In this document: positions 1 through 8,212 of the stretch, in pieces
Layout of the letters: every line of letters begins with the position of its first letter
Numbering within the stretch: position 1 is the stretch's first letter
Source: an uncultured Eubacteriales bacterium
GTDB taxonomy: Bacteria; Bacillota; Clostridia; Oscillospirales; CAG-272
Reading direction: 5' to 3'
DNA: 38,030 bases
Assembly (NCBI GenBank): GCA_958352145.1
Contig: CATWNM010000020.1
Span: forward strand, 1-38,030
Notes under the pieces: generated by a model
Told to the model about the DNA's origin: nothing
Databases searched by the model: none
The model's input: the letters and a program-made list of their open reading frames with translations, nothing else
Made by a program: the position numbers and the translations under genes

Positions 1-342
1 GAGGTTTATGCCTTTACCGGCACGCACGAGACATGGAGCCAGGGGTCGTTTGGCTTTAGACTCTATGCGCTGGATGATAAGCCAGGCGGCGTTAATGTCG
101 GCAACACCTCGTTTGACAATCTGGTCATTTCCAAATTTTCGGACGGCGAGACCGCCGCAACCGAAATCAAAATGACGATCGGCGATATGAACGGCTATGT
201 CAACGGCGTAGCAAAGCCACTTGACGCGGCGCCGATTATCCGCCAGAACCGCACGATGCTGCCTGTGCGTTTCGTTGCGGAGAATCTCGGCGCGGAGGTA
301 GCCTGGGACGGCGCGACCAGCACGGCGACCATTACAAAATGA
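1..342 (+). CDS. C-terminal part of a surface protein with a copper-amine-oxidase-N-like domain
   Basis: The reading frame is open from the first base and ends with TGA at 340-342, giving 113 residues of a gene whose start lies outside the window. The last 55 or so residues (roughly VNGVAKPLDAAPIIRQNRTM, then LPVRFVAENLGAEVAWDG, then TATITK) are the typical copper amine oxidase N-terminal/stalk-type domain, which Clostridia attach to many secreted and cell-surface proteins. In these proteins the domain is not enzymatic and probably serves as a wall-anchoring or protein-binding module. The preceding residues (FGFRLYALDD, TSFDNLVISKF) look like the end of a beta-sandwich domain. The function of the whole protein cannot be judged. 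A strong hairpin terminator follows 11 bases after the stop. Confidence 0.8.
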   Translation, partial: EVYAFTGTHETWSQGSFGFRLYALDDKPGGVNVGNTSFDNLVISKFSDGETAATEIKMTIGDMNGYVNGVAKPLDAAPIIRQNRTMLPVRFVAENLGAEVAWDGATSTATITK

Positions 343-353
343 GCGATTTGATT

Positions 354-397
354 AAAAATCAGAGCGGGTCTCATGTATGAGACCCGCTCTGATTTTT
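354..397. terminator. Bidirectional rho-independent terminator
   Basis: A perfect 21-bp inverted repeat (354-374 with 377-397) with a 2-base centre begins with AAAAA and ends with TTTTT, so it can terminate in both directions. It lies between the convergent gene ends at 342 (+) and 533 (-). Confidence 0.93.
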
Positions 398-532
398 AAG
401 AATTCATATAGCTTTGCAGGAAACGCTTTATCGCGAAACGCACTTTTAGCATTCTGCGTTGAAATTGCTGCTGCGGTCAATCGCAAAGCGTCAAAAACAG
501 CGATCCCTATGGGAACAGCCGGTACTGCGGTT

Positions 533-1156
533 TTATTCTTCGCGAATGCAGATCATATCCGTGGCGTAGGGGAGCGTCACAATCCAGTCGCAGTATGTAT
601 GCCATTCATCCAGCCTGTGGTTCTTGCGGGCATAATACATATTGGTCAGCGTTTCATAATTCATGGTGACCGTTCGCAGCTGATTGTAGGAGGACGGCAG
701 AAGCTGAATCAGATCGTACCAATATTGTTTGTCTTTATTTTGCAGGTATGCCGTTCGCGTTTCCTCCAGAAAGGCGATGTACGCCTGAAATTTTTTCAGC
801 GCCGCTTCTGTCATATGGTCAGTGCTGAAATCGGAGAGTTCGAACATTTTGGCATGAATTTTATGCATGGTGCTGGTGGAATTGGCAACAGTAGCCACCT
901 TGTACGTGTCAAATTCTTTCCACCAATACAGTGGCGCGGTGATGTCGGCCGAGACCAGAATTTGGCGAATGAATTTTCTGTGATCGCTCCCCGACCGGCA
1001 GAGTTGCCTTGCCAGAGCACGGTCGTTTTCGCCTAAAATGAATTCACCGTTTTCCGCATAGCGGCTGTCCGACCGTTCCCAGGAGTTGTACGGATTGCGG
1101 GCGCCGCGCAGCGCGTTTTCAAAATTCATTACGGAAGCACGTTCGATTTTTATCAC
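533..1156 (-). CDS. Conserved protein, possibly related to phage ThyX-like proteins
   Basis: This is a 207-residue soluble protein. The start is the GTG at 1156 because AAAGGACG lies 9 bases upstream on the reverse strand; the next in-frame ATG (residue 10) has no such site. The motifs NPYNSWERSDS, FILGENDRALARQL, SDHRKFIRQI and APLYWWKEFDTYK are conserved in small proteins I recall from Clostridia and their phages. Some of those are compared to FAD-dependent thymidylate synthases (ThyX). The canonical ThyX RHRxxSxNExSxR motif is not visible; only a short HRKF segment and the FDTYK region resemble it, so a synthase function should not be assumed. The gene stands alone behind its own consensus promoter at 1251-1279 and ends toward the terminator at 354-397. 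Confidence 0.75.
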   Translation of the reverse strand: MIKIERASVMNFENALRGARNPYNSWERSDSRYAENGEFILGENDRALARQLCRSGSDHRKFIRQILVSADITAPLYWWKEFDTYKVATVANSTSTMHKIHAKMFELSDFSTDHMTEAALKKFQAYIAFLEETRTAYLQNKDKQYWYDLIQLLPSSYNQLRTVTMNYETLTNMYYARKNHRLDEWHTYCDWIVTLPYATDMICIREE

Positions 1157-1250
1157 GGCGGTTCACGTCCTTTCAAACATAGATGCCGGCGCAGCTTTTG
1201 GACTCAGTATTGGCGTAAAACCGGCCGGTACAAATCAAATTCCACAATAT

Positions 1251-1279
1251 ATTCTATCATGATACCGCAGTCGTGTCAA
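1251..1279 (-). promoter_or_regulatory. Promoter of the reverse-strand orphan gene
   Basis: On the reverse strand TTGACA (1279-1274) is followed after exactly 17 bases by TAGAAT (1256-1251). This is a near-consensus sigma-A promoter pointing at the GTG start at 1156 and leaving a leader of about 90 bases. Confidence 0.85.
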
Positions 1280-1361
1280 GCGCTGTAAATATCCTCAAAA
1301 TTTCGCGAAAAACCACTTAAAACGAAGCAGTATTTTTTTGAGAAAAAACTGAAAAAAACTG

Positions 1362-1390
1362 TTGACAAACATATATGGCTATGGTATAAT
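1362..1390 (+). promoter_or_regulatory. Consensus promoter of the tRNA cluster
   Basis: TTGACA (1362-1367), a 17-base spacer and TATAAT (1385-1390) form a perfect sigma-A promoter. The first tRNA begins 57 bases downstream, so this promoter should drive the Val-Asp-Phe-Gly transcript. Confidence 0.95.
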
Positions 1391-1446
1391 ACCAAATGTC
1401 GCGAGGCTGGTAGGCAAGAGCTGAGCCTTAAGATTCATGTGAAATC

Positions 1447-1522
1447 GGAAGTTTAGCTCAGCTGGGAGAGCATCTGCCTTACAAGCAGAGGGTCATAGGT
1501 TCGAGCCCTATAACTTCCACCA
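1447..1522 (+). tRNA. tRNA-Val (anticodon TAC)
   Basis: A 76-base cloverleaf. The acceptor stem GGAAGTT pairs with AACTTCC, the anticodon loop is CTTACAA inside TCTGC/GCAGA, the T-loop contains GGTTCGAGCC, and the CCA end is encoded. It is the first gene of the four-tRNA transcript. Confidence 0.97.
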
Positions 1523-1525
1523 TCT

Positions 1526-1602
1526 GGCCCGGTAGTTCAGTTGGTTAGAACGCTAGCCTGTCACGCTAGAGGTCGTGGGTTCGAGCCCCATCCGGGTCGC
1601 CA
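1526..1602 (+). tRNA. tRNA-Asp (anticodon GTC)
   Basis: A 77-base cloverleaf. GGCCCGG pairs with CCGGGTC (one G-T pair), the anticodon loop is CTGTCAC inside CTAGC/GCTAG, and CCA is encoded. It starts only 3 bases after tRNA-Val, so both come from one precursor. Confidence 0.97.
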
Positions 1603-1627
1603 TTTTTACGGTATATCATCTCAATAT

Positions 1628-1703
<76 letters not shown>

Positions 1704-1720
1704 GCGGCGCTGACCGCTAT

Positions 1721-1796
1721 GCGGATTTAGCTCATTTGGTAGAGCGCGACCTTGCCAAGGTCGAGGTGGCGGGTTCGAGCCCCGTAATCCGCTCCA
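1721..1796 (+). tRNA. tRNA-Gly (anticodon GCC)
   Basis: A 76-base cloverleaf. GCGGATT pairs with AATCCGC, the anticodon loop is TTGCCAA inside CGACC/GGTCG, and the 3' end is TCCA. It is the last tRNA before the terminator at 1799-1837. Confidence 0.97.
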
Positions 1797-1798
1797 AG

Positions 1799-1837
1799 AA
1801 TCGGACACGAAAAGTTATCGTGTCCGATTTAGTTTTT
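1799..1837 (+). terminator. Terminator of the Val-Asp-Phe-Gly tRNA transcript
   Basis: A perfect 12-bp stem (1799-1810 with 1818-1829), a 7-base loop and a following T-rich tract lie 2 bases after tRNA-Gly. Confidence 0.92.
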
Positions 1838-1924
1838 CGGATAAATTTTGTGGGTTTATCGGACGGGTTGCATCGTATAAAACAGTCTCGATAAGCATGC
1901 GTACATATTTTGCGCAGATTATAC

Positions 1925-1999
<75 letters not shown>

Positions 2000-2005
2000 A
2001 AGAAA

Positions 2006-2034
2006 ACGACTTGCATAGCGCAGGCCGTTTTTTT
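2006..2034 (+). terminator. Terminator after tRNA-Cys
   Basis: ACGACTTGC (2006-2014) pairs with GCAGGCCGT (2020-2028), with one A-C mismatch and one G-T pair, around a 5-base loop. It runs straight into seven T residues. Confidence 0.8.
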
Positions 2035-2091
2035 GATAGAATGGCTTTTTTGCTTATTTTGTTCAGTTTGTCATGCATGGAGGAGACGGAC

Positions 2092-2622
2092 TTGATAGAA
2101 TATAGGACGCTGGAGGAAGCCAAGATCGACAGGACGCTGTTCGCTGGATTTGAGCGGCGTCAGGTCGTCTGTATGTGCCGTCGCCGGGAAAATGATCGAT
2201 GGGTCGTCCGAGCAGATCCTTTTGTAGATCAATGGGATGAAGCGGATTACTGCATGCTGGTGGATTGTCTCCGAAATACGGTGCGCACAGGCGGTTTCGT
2301 CTGCGCTGCATTTTCAGACGGCGTTTTAAAAGGATTTGTTTCTGTGGAGTCCGAGCCGATGGGCGCAGACGGCGTTTATTTGGATCTGTCTTCACTCCAT
2401 GTGTCGCAGGAAATGCGTCGGCTTGGAATCGGACGTGCGCTCTTTTTGCGCGCTGCGGATTTTGCGCGGGCGCGGGGAGCGAAAAAATTGTATATTTCTG
2501 CACATTCCGCCGTAGAGACGCAGGCTTTTTATCAAGCGATGGGCTGTGCGGAGGCGCAGGAATACGATCAAGGGCATGTTAGCCGGGAGCCGTTTGACTG
2601 CCAGATGGAATACTGCCTGTAA
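2092..2622 (+). CDS. GNAT-family N-acetyltransferase
   Basis: A 176-residue single-domain acetyltransferase that would move an acetyl group from acetyl-CoA to an amine. The acetyl-CoA binding motif A is visible at residues 95-118 (YLDLSSLHV then RRLGIGRALF), followed by KLYISAHSAVETQAFYQAMG, the usual beta6-alpha4 end of the fold. The substrate is unknown. I prefer the TTG start at 2092 because GGAGGA ends 7 bases before it; the in-frame ATG at 2077 overlaps that ribosome site and has none of its own. A frame open further upstream runs through tRNA-Cys and cannot be coding. A weak terminator-like hairpin follows the stop. Confidence 0.88.
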   Translation: MIEYRTLEEAKIDRTLFAGFERRQVVCMCRRRENDRWVVRADPFVDQWDEADYCMLVDCLRNTVRTGGFVCAAFSDGVLKGFVSVESEPMGADGVYLDLSSLHVSQEMRRLGIGRALFLRAADFARARGAKKLYISAHSAVETQAFYQAMGCAEAQEYDQGHVSREPFDCQMEYCL

Positions 2623-2646
2623 ATGCCTGATTTTTACCGGCATTTT
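2621..2646 (+). terminator. Possible terminator after the acetyltransferase
   Basis: AAATGCC (2621-2627) pairs with GGCATTT (2639-2645) around an 11-base loop, ending in a short T run. The stem is only 7 bp, so termination is likely weak. Confidence 0.45.
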
Positions 2647-2719
2647 GGATAGAACCGCCTGAAGTCCTGTTTTTGTTTATGCCGGATTTGCCGGCGCTTT
2701 TGTGATTGGAAGTGAGAAA

Positions 2720-4189
2720 ATGACGCAGGCCTCTGACAAAACCTTTACAGAACGGCTGCGAAGGTTGTTTGCGCCAATTGATCTTACGCATGGGAAAATT
2801 TCCGCCGTTCTGATTCGATTTTCCGTACCGGTAGTGCTCTCTTATTTGCTGCAGCAGATTTATACGCTCAGCGATGCGGCGATCTGCGGACAAACGCTGA
2901 CTGCGGGCGAGGTTGCCGGCGTAAACGATACGTCCCCGCTGCTTTTTATGGTTTTGCAGTTTGCCTTCGGATGTGCCACCGGGTTTACCGTGGTGACGGC
3001 AAATCGTGTCGGGGAACGGGATGAAGAGGGGGTACGCCGTTCTTTTGCGGCGCAGATTTGGCTGTGCGGCGGTCTTACGCTCGTTTTGAGCGCGGCGGCG
3101 ACCCTTTGTCTTGCGCCCTTGCTTTCTATGGTGAATGTCACGCCGCAGAATGCCGAAGTATATAATGCCGCGTATACATATTGCCTGATTATCTTCCTTG
3201 GCGTCGGCGCGCAGTTGTTTTACAATGTGGAGTGCAGTGTTCTGCGCAGTGCAGGCGATTCTTTTACGCCGCTGGTATTTTTGTTTTTTTCAACCTTGCT
3301 GAATATTTTACTGGATCTTTTATTCATTCTCGTTTGCGGGTGGGGCGTTGCGGGCGCGGCGGCAGCGACGGTCACGGCGCAGTTATGCAGCGCCGCTGCC
3401 TGCTTTCTCTATACCTTTAAAAAATATCCGGCTTTGCGGCTGCGGTGCTCCGATTTTTGTATGCCGCGCGGGGAACTTTGGCGGCACCTTCGTTTGGGGC
3501 TGCCGCTTGGGCTTCAATTTTCTGTGCTGGCGATCGGCGTGATTATGATGATGGGGCAGGTCGTCCGCTTTGATCTGCTGCCCGGTGGGCTGATGGTTTT
3601 CGGCGCGCCGGCACAGAATGGATTTGGCGCCGCCAATAAATTAATCAATTTTTTGATGTCGCCGCTCTTGGCGCTGGGTGCTGCGCTGGTCAGCTTCAAT
3701 GCGCAGAATTTTGGCGCTGGAGATTACCGGCGCGTGCGGCAGGGAACCGACCGCGCGCTTTTGCTGTCGATGTTTCTATATATTGGCGCCGCCGCAATCG
3801 GCCTTTTGCTTTCTATTGGCGGCGCGTATCAATATATTTTTCTGAGCCCGGATAAAATTTCGGCCGCGTCTGTTTCGTTTGGAAATTTGTTTTTATATGC
3901 AGACCTGCCGCTGTTTTGTTTCGTCGCCGTTTTGATCGTTTGGCGGAGCGCCGTGCAGGGCATCGGCAAGTCGTTTTATACGCTCTGTGCCGGGATTGCG
4001 GAACTTACCGCACGCATTTTGATCAGCTTGTTTCTGCCTGCGGCAGTTAGCGGCGCGGCGGTAAGCGCTTTGGCTCCAAAATCCGCTTTTTTTGCATTAT
4101 GCCTTGCGGATCCGGGCGCCTGGCTTCTTGCGTCTCTCGTGCTGCTGCCGCCGTATATTGTCTATATTGTACGGCCAAGTCGCGGCTGA
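2720..4189 (+). CDS. MATE-family multidrug or metabolite exporter
   Basis: A 489-residue inner-membrane protein with about 12 hydrophobic segments, the size normal for MATE (multi antimicrobial extrusion) Na+/H+-coupled antiporters. Typical features are the N-terminal helix FSVPVVLSYLLQQIYTLSDA, a second half opening at HLRLGLPLGLQFSVLAIGVI, and the duplicated six-helix layout. The transported compound cannot be told from sequence. I start at ATG 2720, preceded by GGAAGTGAG; the upstream in-frame GTG at 2702 has no ribosome site. The C-terminus (VSALAPKSAFFALCLADPGAWL, then a last helix) is ordinary for the family. The acetyltransferase gene begins 34 bases later, so the two may be co-transcribed. 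Confidence 0.92.
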   Translation: MTQASDKTFTERLRRLFAPIDLTHGKISAVLIRFSVPVVLSYLLQQIYTLSDAAICGQTLTAGEVAGVNDTSPLLFMVLQFAFGCATGFTVVTANRVGERDEEGVRRSFAAQIWLCGGLTLVLSAAATLCLAPLLSMVNVTPQNAEVYNAAYTYCLIIFLGVGAQLFYNVECSVLRSAGDSFTPLVFLFFSTLLNILLDLLFILVCGWGVAGAAAATVTAQLCSAAACFLYTFKKYPALRLRCSDFCMPRGELWRHLRLGLPLGLQFSVLAIGVIMMMGQVVRFDLLPGGLMVFGAPAQNGFGAANKLINFLMSPLLALGAALVSFNAQNFGAGDYRRVRQGTDRALLLSMFLYIGAAAIGLLLSIGGAYQYIFLSPDKISAASVSFGNLFLYADLPLFCFVAVLIVWRSAVQGIGKSFYTLCAGIAELTARILISLFLPAAVSGAAVSALAPKSAFFALCLADPGAWLLASLVLLPPYIVYIVRPSRG

Positions 4190-4223
4190 CGGTGGAAGTT
4201 TCGTATGATATGGAGGGATAGAC

Positions 4224-4853
4224 ATGAAAACAGAAGAATCAGTGCGGCGTATGCGGGAGGGCAGGCTGTATCTGCCGGGCGATGAAGCGATTCTGCGGGC
4301 GCAGGCGAAGTGTCTGGAAGCGCTGTATGCATACAATGCGACGCAGCCGTCGGAGACAGCGCGCCGGGAAGCGTTGCTTCGGGAGATGTTTTGCGAAATC
4401 GGTGCGCGGTGCTTTGTTGAGCCGCCTTTTTATGCGAATTTTGGCGGCCGGCATGTGCATTTTGGAAACGATGTATATGCGAATTTTGGTTTGACAATGG
4501 TCGACGATGGACATATTTACGTAGGCGACAACGTTATGTTCGGCCCGCACGTTACGGTTGCGACGGCGGGACACCCGATCGATCCGGAACTTCGCAGAGC
4601 ACAGCTTCAGTATAACATAGACGTGCATATTGGGGCGAACGTGTGGATCGGCGCGGGCGCCGTGATTTTGCCTGGGGTAACTATCGGCGCCGATACGGTT
4701 ATCGGCGCGGGCAGCGTAGTGACGAAAGATATTCCTAGCGGCGTAGTGGCTGTCGGCAATCCCTGCCGCGTGCTGCGTCCGGTCGGCGCGCGCGACCGAA
4801 AGTTTTATTTTCGAGACCGGCCGGTGGATTTGGAATTGTCGGATATACGTTAG
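4224..4853 (+). CDS. Sugar O-acetyltransferase of the LacA/Maa type
   Basis: A 209-residue left-handed beta-helix enzyme that would transfer acetyl from acetyl-CoA to a sugar hydroxyl (maltose, galactoside or similar). The N-terminal Maa-like helical region MREGRLYLPGDEAILRAQ is followed by hexapeptide repeats from about residue 60. The likely catalytic His is H117 in TAGHPID, and the late motif VWIGAGAVILPGVTIG plus VGNPCRVLR is diagnostic for this subfamily. GGAGGG sits 6 bases before the ATG. The length matches the family plus a C-terminal tail of about 15 residues. Sugar specificity is not predictable, and cytosolic detoxification of non-metabolised sugars is the usual proposal. Confidence 0.93.
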   Translation: MKTEESVRRMREGRLYLPGDEAILRAQAKCLEALYAYNATQPSETARREALLREMFCEIGARCFVEPPFYANFGGRHVHFGNDVYANFGLTMVDDGHIYVGDNVMFGPHVTVATAGHPIDPELRRAQLQYNIDVHIGANVWIGAGAVILPGVTIGADTVIGAGSVVTKDIPSGVVAVGNPCRVLRPVGARDRKFYFRDRPVDLELSDIR

Positions 4854-4900
4854 CCGCTGTATGCGCGCAGTTCCTTATTTTGGAAATATGCTGAATGGGC

Positions 4901-4928
4901 TTGCTTTCTTTCAAAAAATATGTATAAT
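4901..4928 (+). promoter_or_regulatory. Probable perR promoter
   Basis: TTGCTT (4901-4906), a 16-base spacer and TATAAT (4923-4928). The -10 box overlaps the left arm of the operator at 4926-4956, which suits autorepression. Confidence 0.7.
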
Positions 4929-4956
4929 AGAAATAAGAAGTATTCTTATTTCTATT
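4926..4956. promoter_or_regulatory. Putative PerR/Fur-family operator
   Basis: A perfect inverted repeat with 14-base arms (AATAGAAATAAGAA and its complement) and a 3-base centre lies between the -10 box and the perR ribosome site. It is AT-rich and dyad-symmetric, as Per/Fur boxes are, although it is not the textbook TTATAATNATTATAA sequence. Confidence 0.75.
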
Positions 4957-4969
4957 GGGGGAATTTTGA

Positions 4970-5353
4970 ATGAACACCCGGCAAAAGGCATTGGTTTTGG
5001 AAGTTGTGCAGAGCAACTGCGATCATATGACCGCGGAGGAGATATATACGGCGGCTAAAAAGCGCATGCCGCAGATCGCAATGGGAACCGTTTACCGTAA
5101 TCTTTCGATGCTTGCCGCCGAGGGGCAGGTGCTGAAACTGGAGATGCCAAGCGGCCCTGATCGCTATGACGGCTGTGTGCGTCCGCACGAGCACTTATTT
5201 TGTGATCGGTGCGGGCGTGTCGTGGATATCTTTTGTGGAGACTTGACGGCGGCAATCGAGGCGGCAACGGGCCGAAAGCTCCATTCTTACCGGCTTAGCC
5301 TGCATGGAATTTGCGATGATTGCGCCGCGCAGGGGAAAGAAAACCGAACGTAA
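4970..5353 (+). CDS. perR: Fur-family transcriptional repressor, PerR-like
   Basis: A 127-residue Fur-family regulator. A winged helix occupies residues 5-60 (recognition region IAMGTVYRNLSML). The metal and dimer domain carries H73-E-H75 and two CxxC pairs (C78/C81 and C115/C118) that form the structural zinc site. The short, His-rich layout resembles peroxide-sensing PerR more than Fur or Zur, but residues alone do not settle the sensed signal. The gene has its own promoter and a perfect palindrome overlapping the -10 box, so it probably represses itself. GGGGGAA lies 6-7 bases before the ATG. It is transcribed alone and ends at a shared terminator. No rubrerythrin or other oxidative-stress gene is adjacent. 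Confidence 0.88.
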   Translation: MNTRQKALVLEVVQSNCDHMTAEEIYTAAKKRMPQIAMGTVYRNLSMLAAEGQVLKLEMPSGPDRYDGCVRPHEHLFCDRCGRVVDIFCGDLTAAIEAATGRKLHSYRLSLHGICDDCAAQGKENRT

Positions 5354-5412
5354 AGCTGCGCGGAGCTTTAAGCTTTTTGGCTGTAAAACCTTTGATTTTT
5401 CTGCAGATTTTG

Positions 5413-5453
5413 CAGCGCCGGATCGTTGGATTACGATCCGGCGCTGTTTTTTT
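5413..5453. terminator. Strong terminator shared by perR and the exonuclease gene
   Basis: A perfect 14-bp stem (5413-5426 with 5433-5446) with a 6-base loop and seven T residues on the + strand. The reverse-strand exonuclease gene stops at 5431, inside the hairpin; its 3' side has no long T run in that direction, so it is less efficient there. Confidence 0.92.
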
Positions 5454-6486
5454 GCTTTTCTGTGTCCGTATGACTGTCTGGTGCAGCGGGCGCTTCGGTT
5501 TTGTCTGCGCGCATATTTTCTGCTGGCGTTTTCTCGGAATGCCGGCGTTTTTTTTGCCGGTGCATCCGCTCTTTGAAGGCGGCTTTGCGTTCTTCTGCTT
5601 TTTCAAGCAGGGTATTGTAATGTTCGGAGGCATATTTCGAGCCTTGAAAACAAGTGCGTACGAGGGAGAAAACATCCTTACTTACCGCGGTGAATTTGAT
5701 TCTGCCGAGAAAATCGCCGCAGGCCTCGCAGTGTCCTAGCGCGATATAATATCCGCCGCCTTTTGGAACCCATTTTGTAGTTTCGATCGTACGCCGGCAT
5801 AGCGGACAGCGCATGCGGGCGACTTGTTCGTCGGAAAATGCGGCGCGTTTGCTCTTATAAGGCGCAAAGCTCTCTTCCAAAAGGGGATGCTCCCACAGTG
5901 CGCCTGCGCTTCCCCCGCCGTAGGCGGCGATTCCGGCTGCGAGATCGAGATGCGCGCATACAAGCGCCGTATGATAGGCGTCGTGCAGCGCATTATGCGC
6001 CTCGAGCGCCGGTATGATACCAAAATATTCCAGCGCAAATGCAAGGGAGCGCTGTTCTTTTCCGCCGTCTGTCTGCTGATTAAAAATCGTCTGAAGATTA
6101 TAGAAATGTTCGCAGATCGTCACGTCCATATCCCAGGCGATCAAATTTTGACGCAGAATAGGGACGTCGTCGAACCCCCAGGTCAAGAGGACAGCATCTT
6201 TGCCGCAGAACGCCGCAAAACGCGCGCCGGCTTCCGAAAAGTCTGCCGCCTCGCTCAATTGTTCTTTTGTGATGCCGGTAAGCTCTTGTACCCGCTTGTT
6301 CAGCCGTTTGTAAAAGCGTGGGCGTACGCACATGGAAAACTGCTCGCCCGGGCGTCCGTCCGGGGTCAGGCGCACAGCGCCGATCTGGATAATCTCTCCG
6401 GCAAGCTGAACGCCGTTGCGCCCTTTCTTCGGCTGCGCGGCACACATTGGCTGATTCCATTCCAGATCAAAAACTATATAGGACAT
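5431..6486 (-). CDS. DEDDh 3'-5' exonuclease with C-terminal zinc ribbon
   Basis: A 351-residue DnaQ-superfamily exonuclease. The first metal motif is D7-x-E9 in VFDLEWN, followed by a middle Asp (WGFDDVPIL) and the His/Asp pair of the third motif (HNALHDAYHTA), giving the DEDDh set over residues 1-185. Residues about 225-270 hold two CxxC pairs (CPLC and CEAC), a zinc ribbon. The last 60 residues are charged and Lys/Arg/Glu-rich, possibly disordered and RNA-binding. The substrate (DNA or small RNA) is unknown; Clostridial relatives resemble KapD/oligoribonuclease-type enzymes. It is transcribed divergently from the flippase gene, with 137 bases between the starts. The stop codon lies inside a terminator hairpin. 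Confidence 0.87.
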   Translation of the reverse strand: MSYIVFDLEWNQPMCAAQPKKGRNGVQLAGEIIQIGAVRLTPDGRPGEQFSMCVRPRFYKRLNKRVQELTGITKEQLSEAADFSEAGARFAAFCGKDAVLLTWGFDDVPILRQNLIAWDMDVTICEHFYNLQTIFNQQTDGGKEQRSLAFALEYFGIIPALEAHNALHDAYHTALVCAHLDLAAGIAAYGGGSAGALWEHPLLEESFAPYKSKRAAFSDEQVARMRCPLCRRTIETTKWVPKGGGYYIALGHCEACGDFLGRIKFTAVSKDVFSLVRTCFQGSKYASEHYNTLLEKAEERKAAFKERMHRQKKRRHSEKTPAENMRADKTEAPAAPDSHTDTEKQKNSAGS

Positions 6487-6623
6487 ACGATTCCTTTCGG
6501 TGACTTAAAATGGCCGCCGCGCGGCATAAAATCATTCTATCACAAATTCACGGCTTATGCCAGTCCTTTTTCAATCATTTTGCGATTTGGTGCGGCATAG
6601 AATTTAGGGAATGGGGGATAGAC

Positions 6624-8195
6624 ATGGAAAGAGCCAGACGATATTTGATTAATGCGCTGATTTTAAGCGGCTGCACGCTGCTGATGCGGACGGTCAGCGT
6701 CGCGTTCAACGCATTCTGCGTCAATCGTGTCGGTGAAGAGGGGATGGGGCTGTTCTCGCTGGTCATGAGCGTGTACACCTTTGCGGTGACGCTGGCTACA
6801 TCGGGCGTCAATCTTGCTGCGACACGGCTGACCGCGCTGTATTTTGGAAAAGGCGAAGGGCGGAGCGTTCGGAGCGCTATGCGGAGATGTCTGTTGTACA
6901 GCGCTTTCTTCGGAGCGCTTGCCAGCCTGCTTCTTTTTTTATTCGCCGATTTTGTTTCCGTGAATTTTTTGATGGAGCCGCGCGCAAAGATGTCTGTGCG
7001 CGCCCTGTCGATTTCGCTGCTGCCGTTGTCGCTCTGTTCGGCGTTTTCCGGGTATTTTGCCGCGGTGCGCCGCGTATATAAGAACGCGATTTCTCAAATT
7101 CTGGAGCAGATGATCAAAATTTTTGCATGCGCCTTTCTTCTTTCCCTTTTTGTTCCGCGCGGGGTGGAATATGCCTGCCTTGCGCTGGTGCTGGGCGGGG
7201 CGATCAGTGAAACCGCTTCCTTTATTATGCAGCTTTTTGCTTATATTCGGGATAAACGCAAGCTGACCGGAAACGGTGAACGCGTACCAATGCGCGCAGT
7301 TTTGGATATTTCTCTGCCGGTTGCCCTCTCGGCTTATGTACGTTCCGGTCTTGTTACGCTGGAACATATCTTGATTCCCATTGGACTGACCGCGTTTGGA
7401 GATCCGCGGGCGCTGGCTACATATGGCGTTATCAGCGCCGTCGCCTTGCCGACGGTGATGTATCCGTCAGCTTTTGTCGGCGCGTTTTCTAGTCTTGTGA
7501 TTCCTGAGGTGACCGAATTTCATTCGGCTGAAAACAAACGCGAAGTTTCCTATGTGACCTCTCGCGCCTTTTATGTGACGCTGTTTTTTTCCATTCTCTG
7601 CGCGGGGATTTTTTGTACTTTTCCGGGCGATATCTGCACGGCGATCTATGGGGACGCGGAGGCGGCGGTCTATCTGCGCGCGCTTGCCCCGCTGATGCCG
7701 GTTATGTTTTTGGATACGGTGACCGATTCAATCTTGAAAGGACTTGGAAAACAGTTTTATACCATGTGCGTCAATATAGCCGATGCAGGGCTCAGTGCGC
7801 TGCTAGTGTGGTTGCTGGTGCCGCGTATCGGAATCTGGGGATATATTTTGGTCATTTATATTTCGGAATGTGTGAATACGGTTTTCAGTATCTGGAAATT
7901 GATCGCGCTTGTGGATTTTAGGCCGCAGCTGTATAAATGGCTGTTTGGACCGCTGCTTGGCGCCGTAGGGGCGGCCAATTTGTCGCGTTTTGTTTTTTCA
8001 GTACTGGCGCTGCCGCTTTCCGGTTTTGTCGTCGTCCTTGAATTTTTGATTTTTATCCTATTTTATCTGTTGATTTGCCGCGCCATCGGCGCGCTGTCAC
8101 GCGAGGATGTGCAGTGGATAAAAAATATTTTCTTCAAAGGTTCAAATTCCTCTTCCCACAAACGGAAAAATATGATAAAATTAAAGGCGAGATAA
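6624..8195 (+). CDS. Oligosaccharide flippase, SpoVB/MurJ-like
   Basis: A 523-residue polytopic membrane protein of the MOP superfamily, with about 14 hydrophobic helices. It opens with a helix pair (LINALILSGCTLLMRTVSVAFN) and the motif VGEEGMGLFSLVMSVYTFAVTLATSGVNLAATRL, which is characteristic of stage V sporulation protein B and polysaccharide flippases. It would move a lipid-linked saccharide, such as lipid II or a spore-cortex precursor, across the membrane. I start at ATG 6624, preceded by GGGGGA at 7 bases; a longer in-frame start at 6510 has no ribosome site and adds a non-conserved 38-residue leader. The metallophosphatase gene begins 17 bases later, giving a possible three-gene operon. 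Confidence 0.9.
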   Translation: MERARRYLINALILSGCTLLMRTVSVAFNAFCVNRVGEEGMGLFSLVMSVYTFAVTLATSGVNLAATRLTALYFGKGEGRSVRSAMRRCLLYSAFFGALASLLLFLFADFVSVNFLMEPRAKMSVRALSISLLPLSLCSAFSGYFAAVRRVYKNAISQILEQMIKIFACAFLLSLFVPRGVEYACLALVLGGAISETASFIMQLFAYIRDKRKLTGNGERVPMRAVLDISLPVALSAYVRSGLVTLEHILIPIGLTAFGDPRALATYGVISAVALPTVMYPSAFVGAFSSLVIPEVTEFHSAENKREVSYVTSRAFYVTLFFSILCAGIFCTFPGDICTAIYGDAEAAVYLRALAPLMPVMFLDTVTDSILKGLGKQFYTMCVNIADAGLSALLVWLLVPRIGIWGYILVIYISECVNTVFSIWKLIALVDFRPQLYKWLFGPLLGAVGAANLSRFVFSVLALPLSGFVVVLEFLIFILFYLLICRAIGALSREDVQWIKNIFFKGSNSSSHKRKNMIKLKAR

Positions 8196-8212
8196 ACTAT
8201 GGGGGCCGCGCT

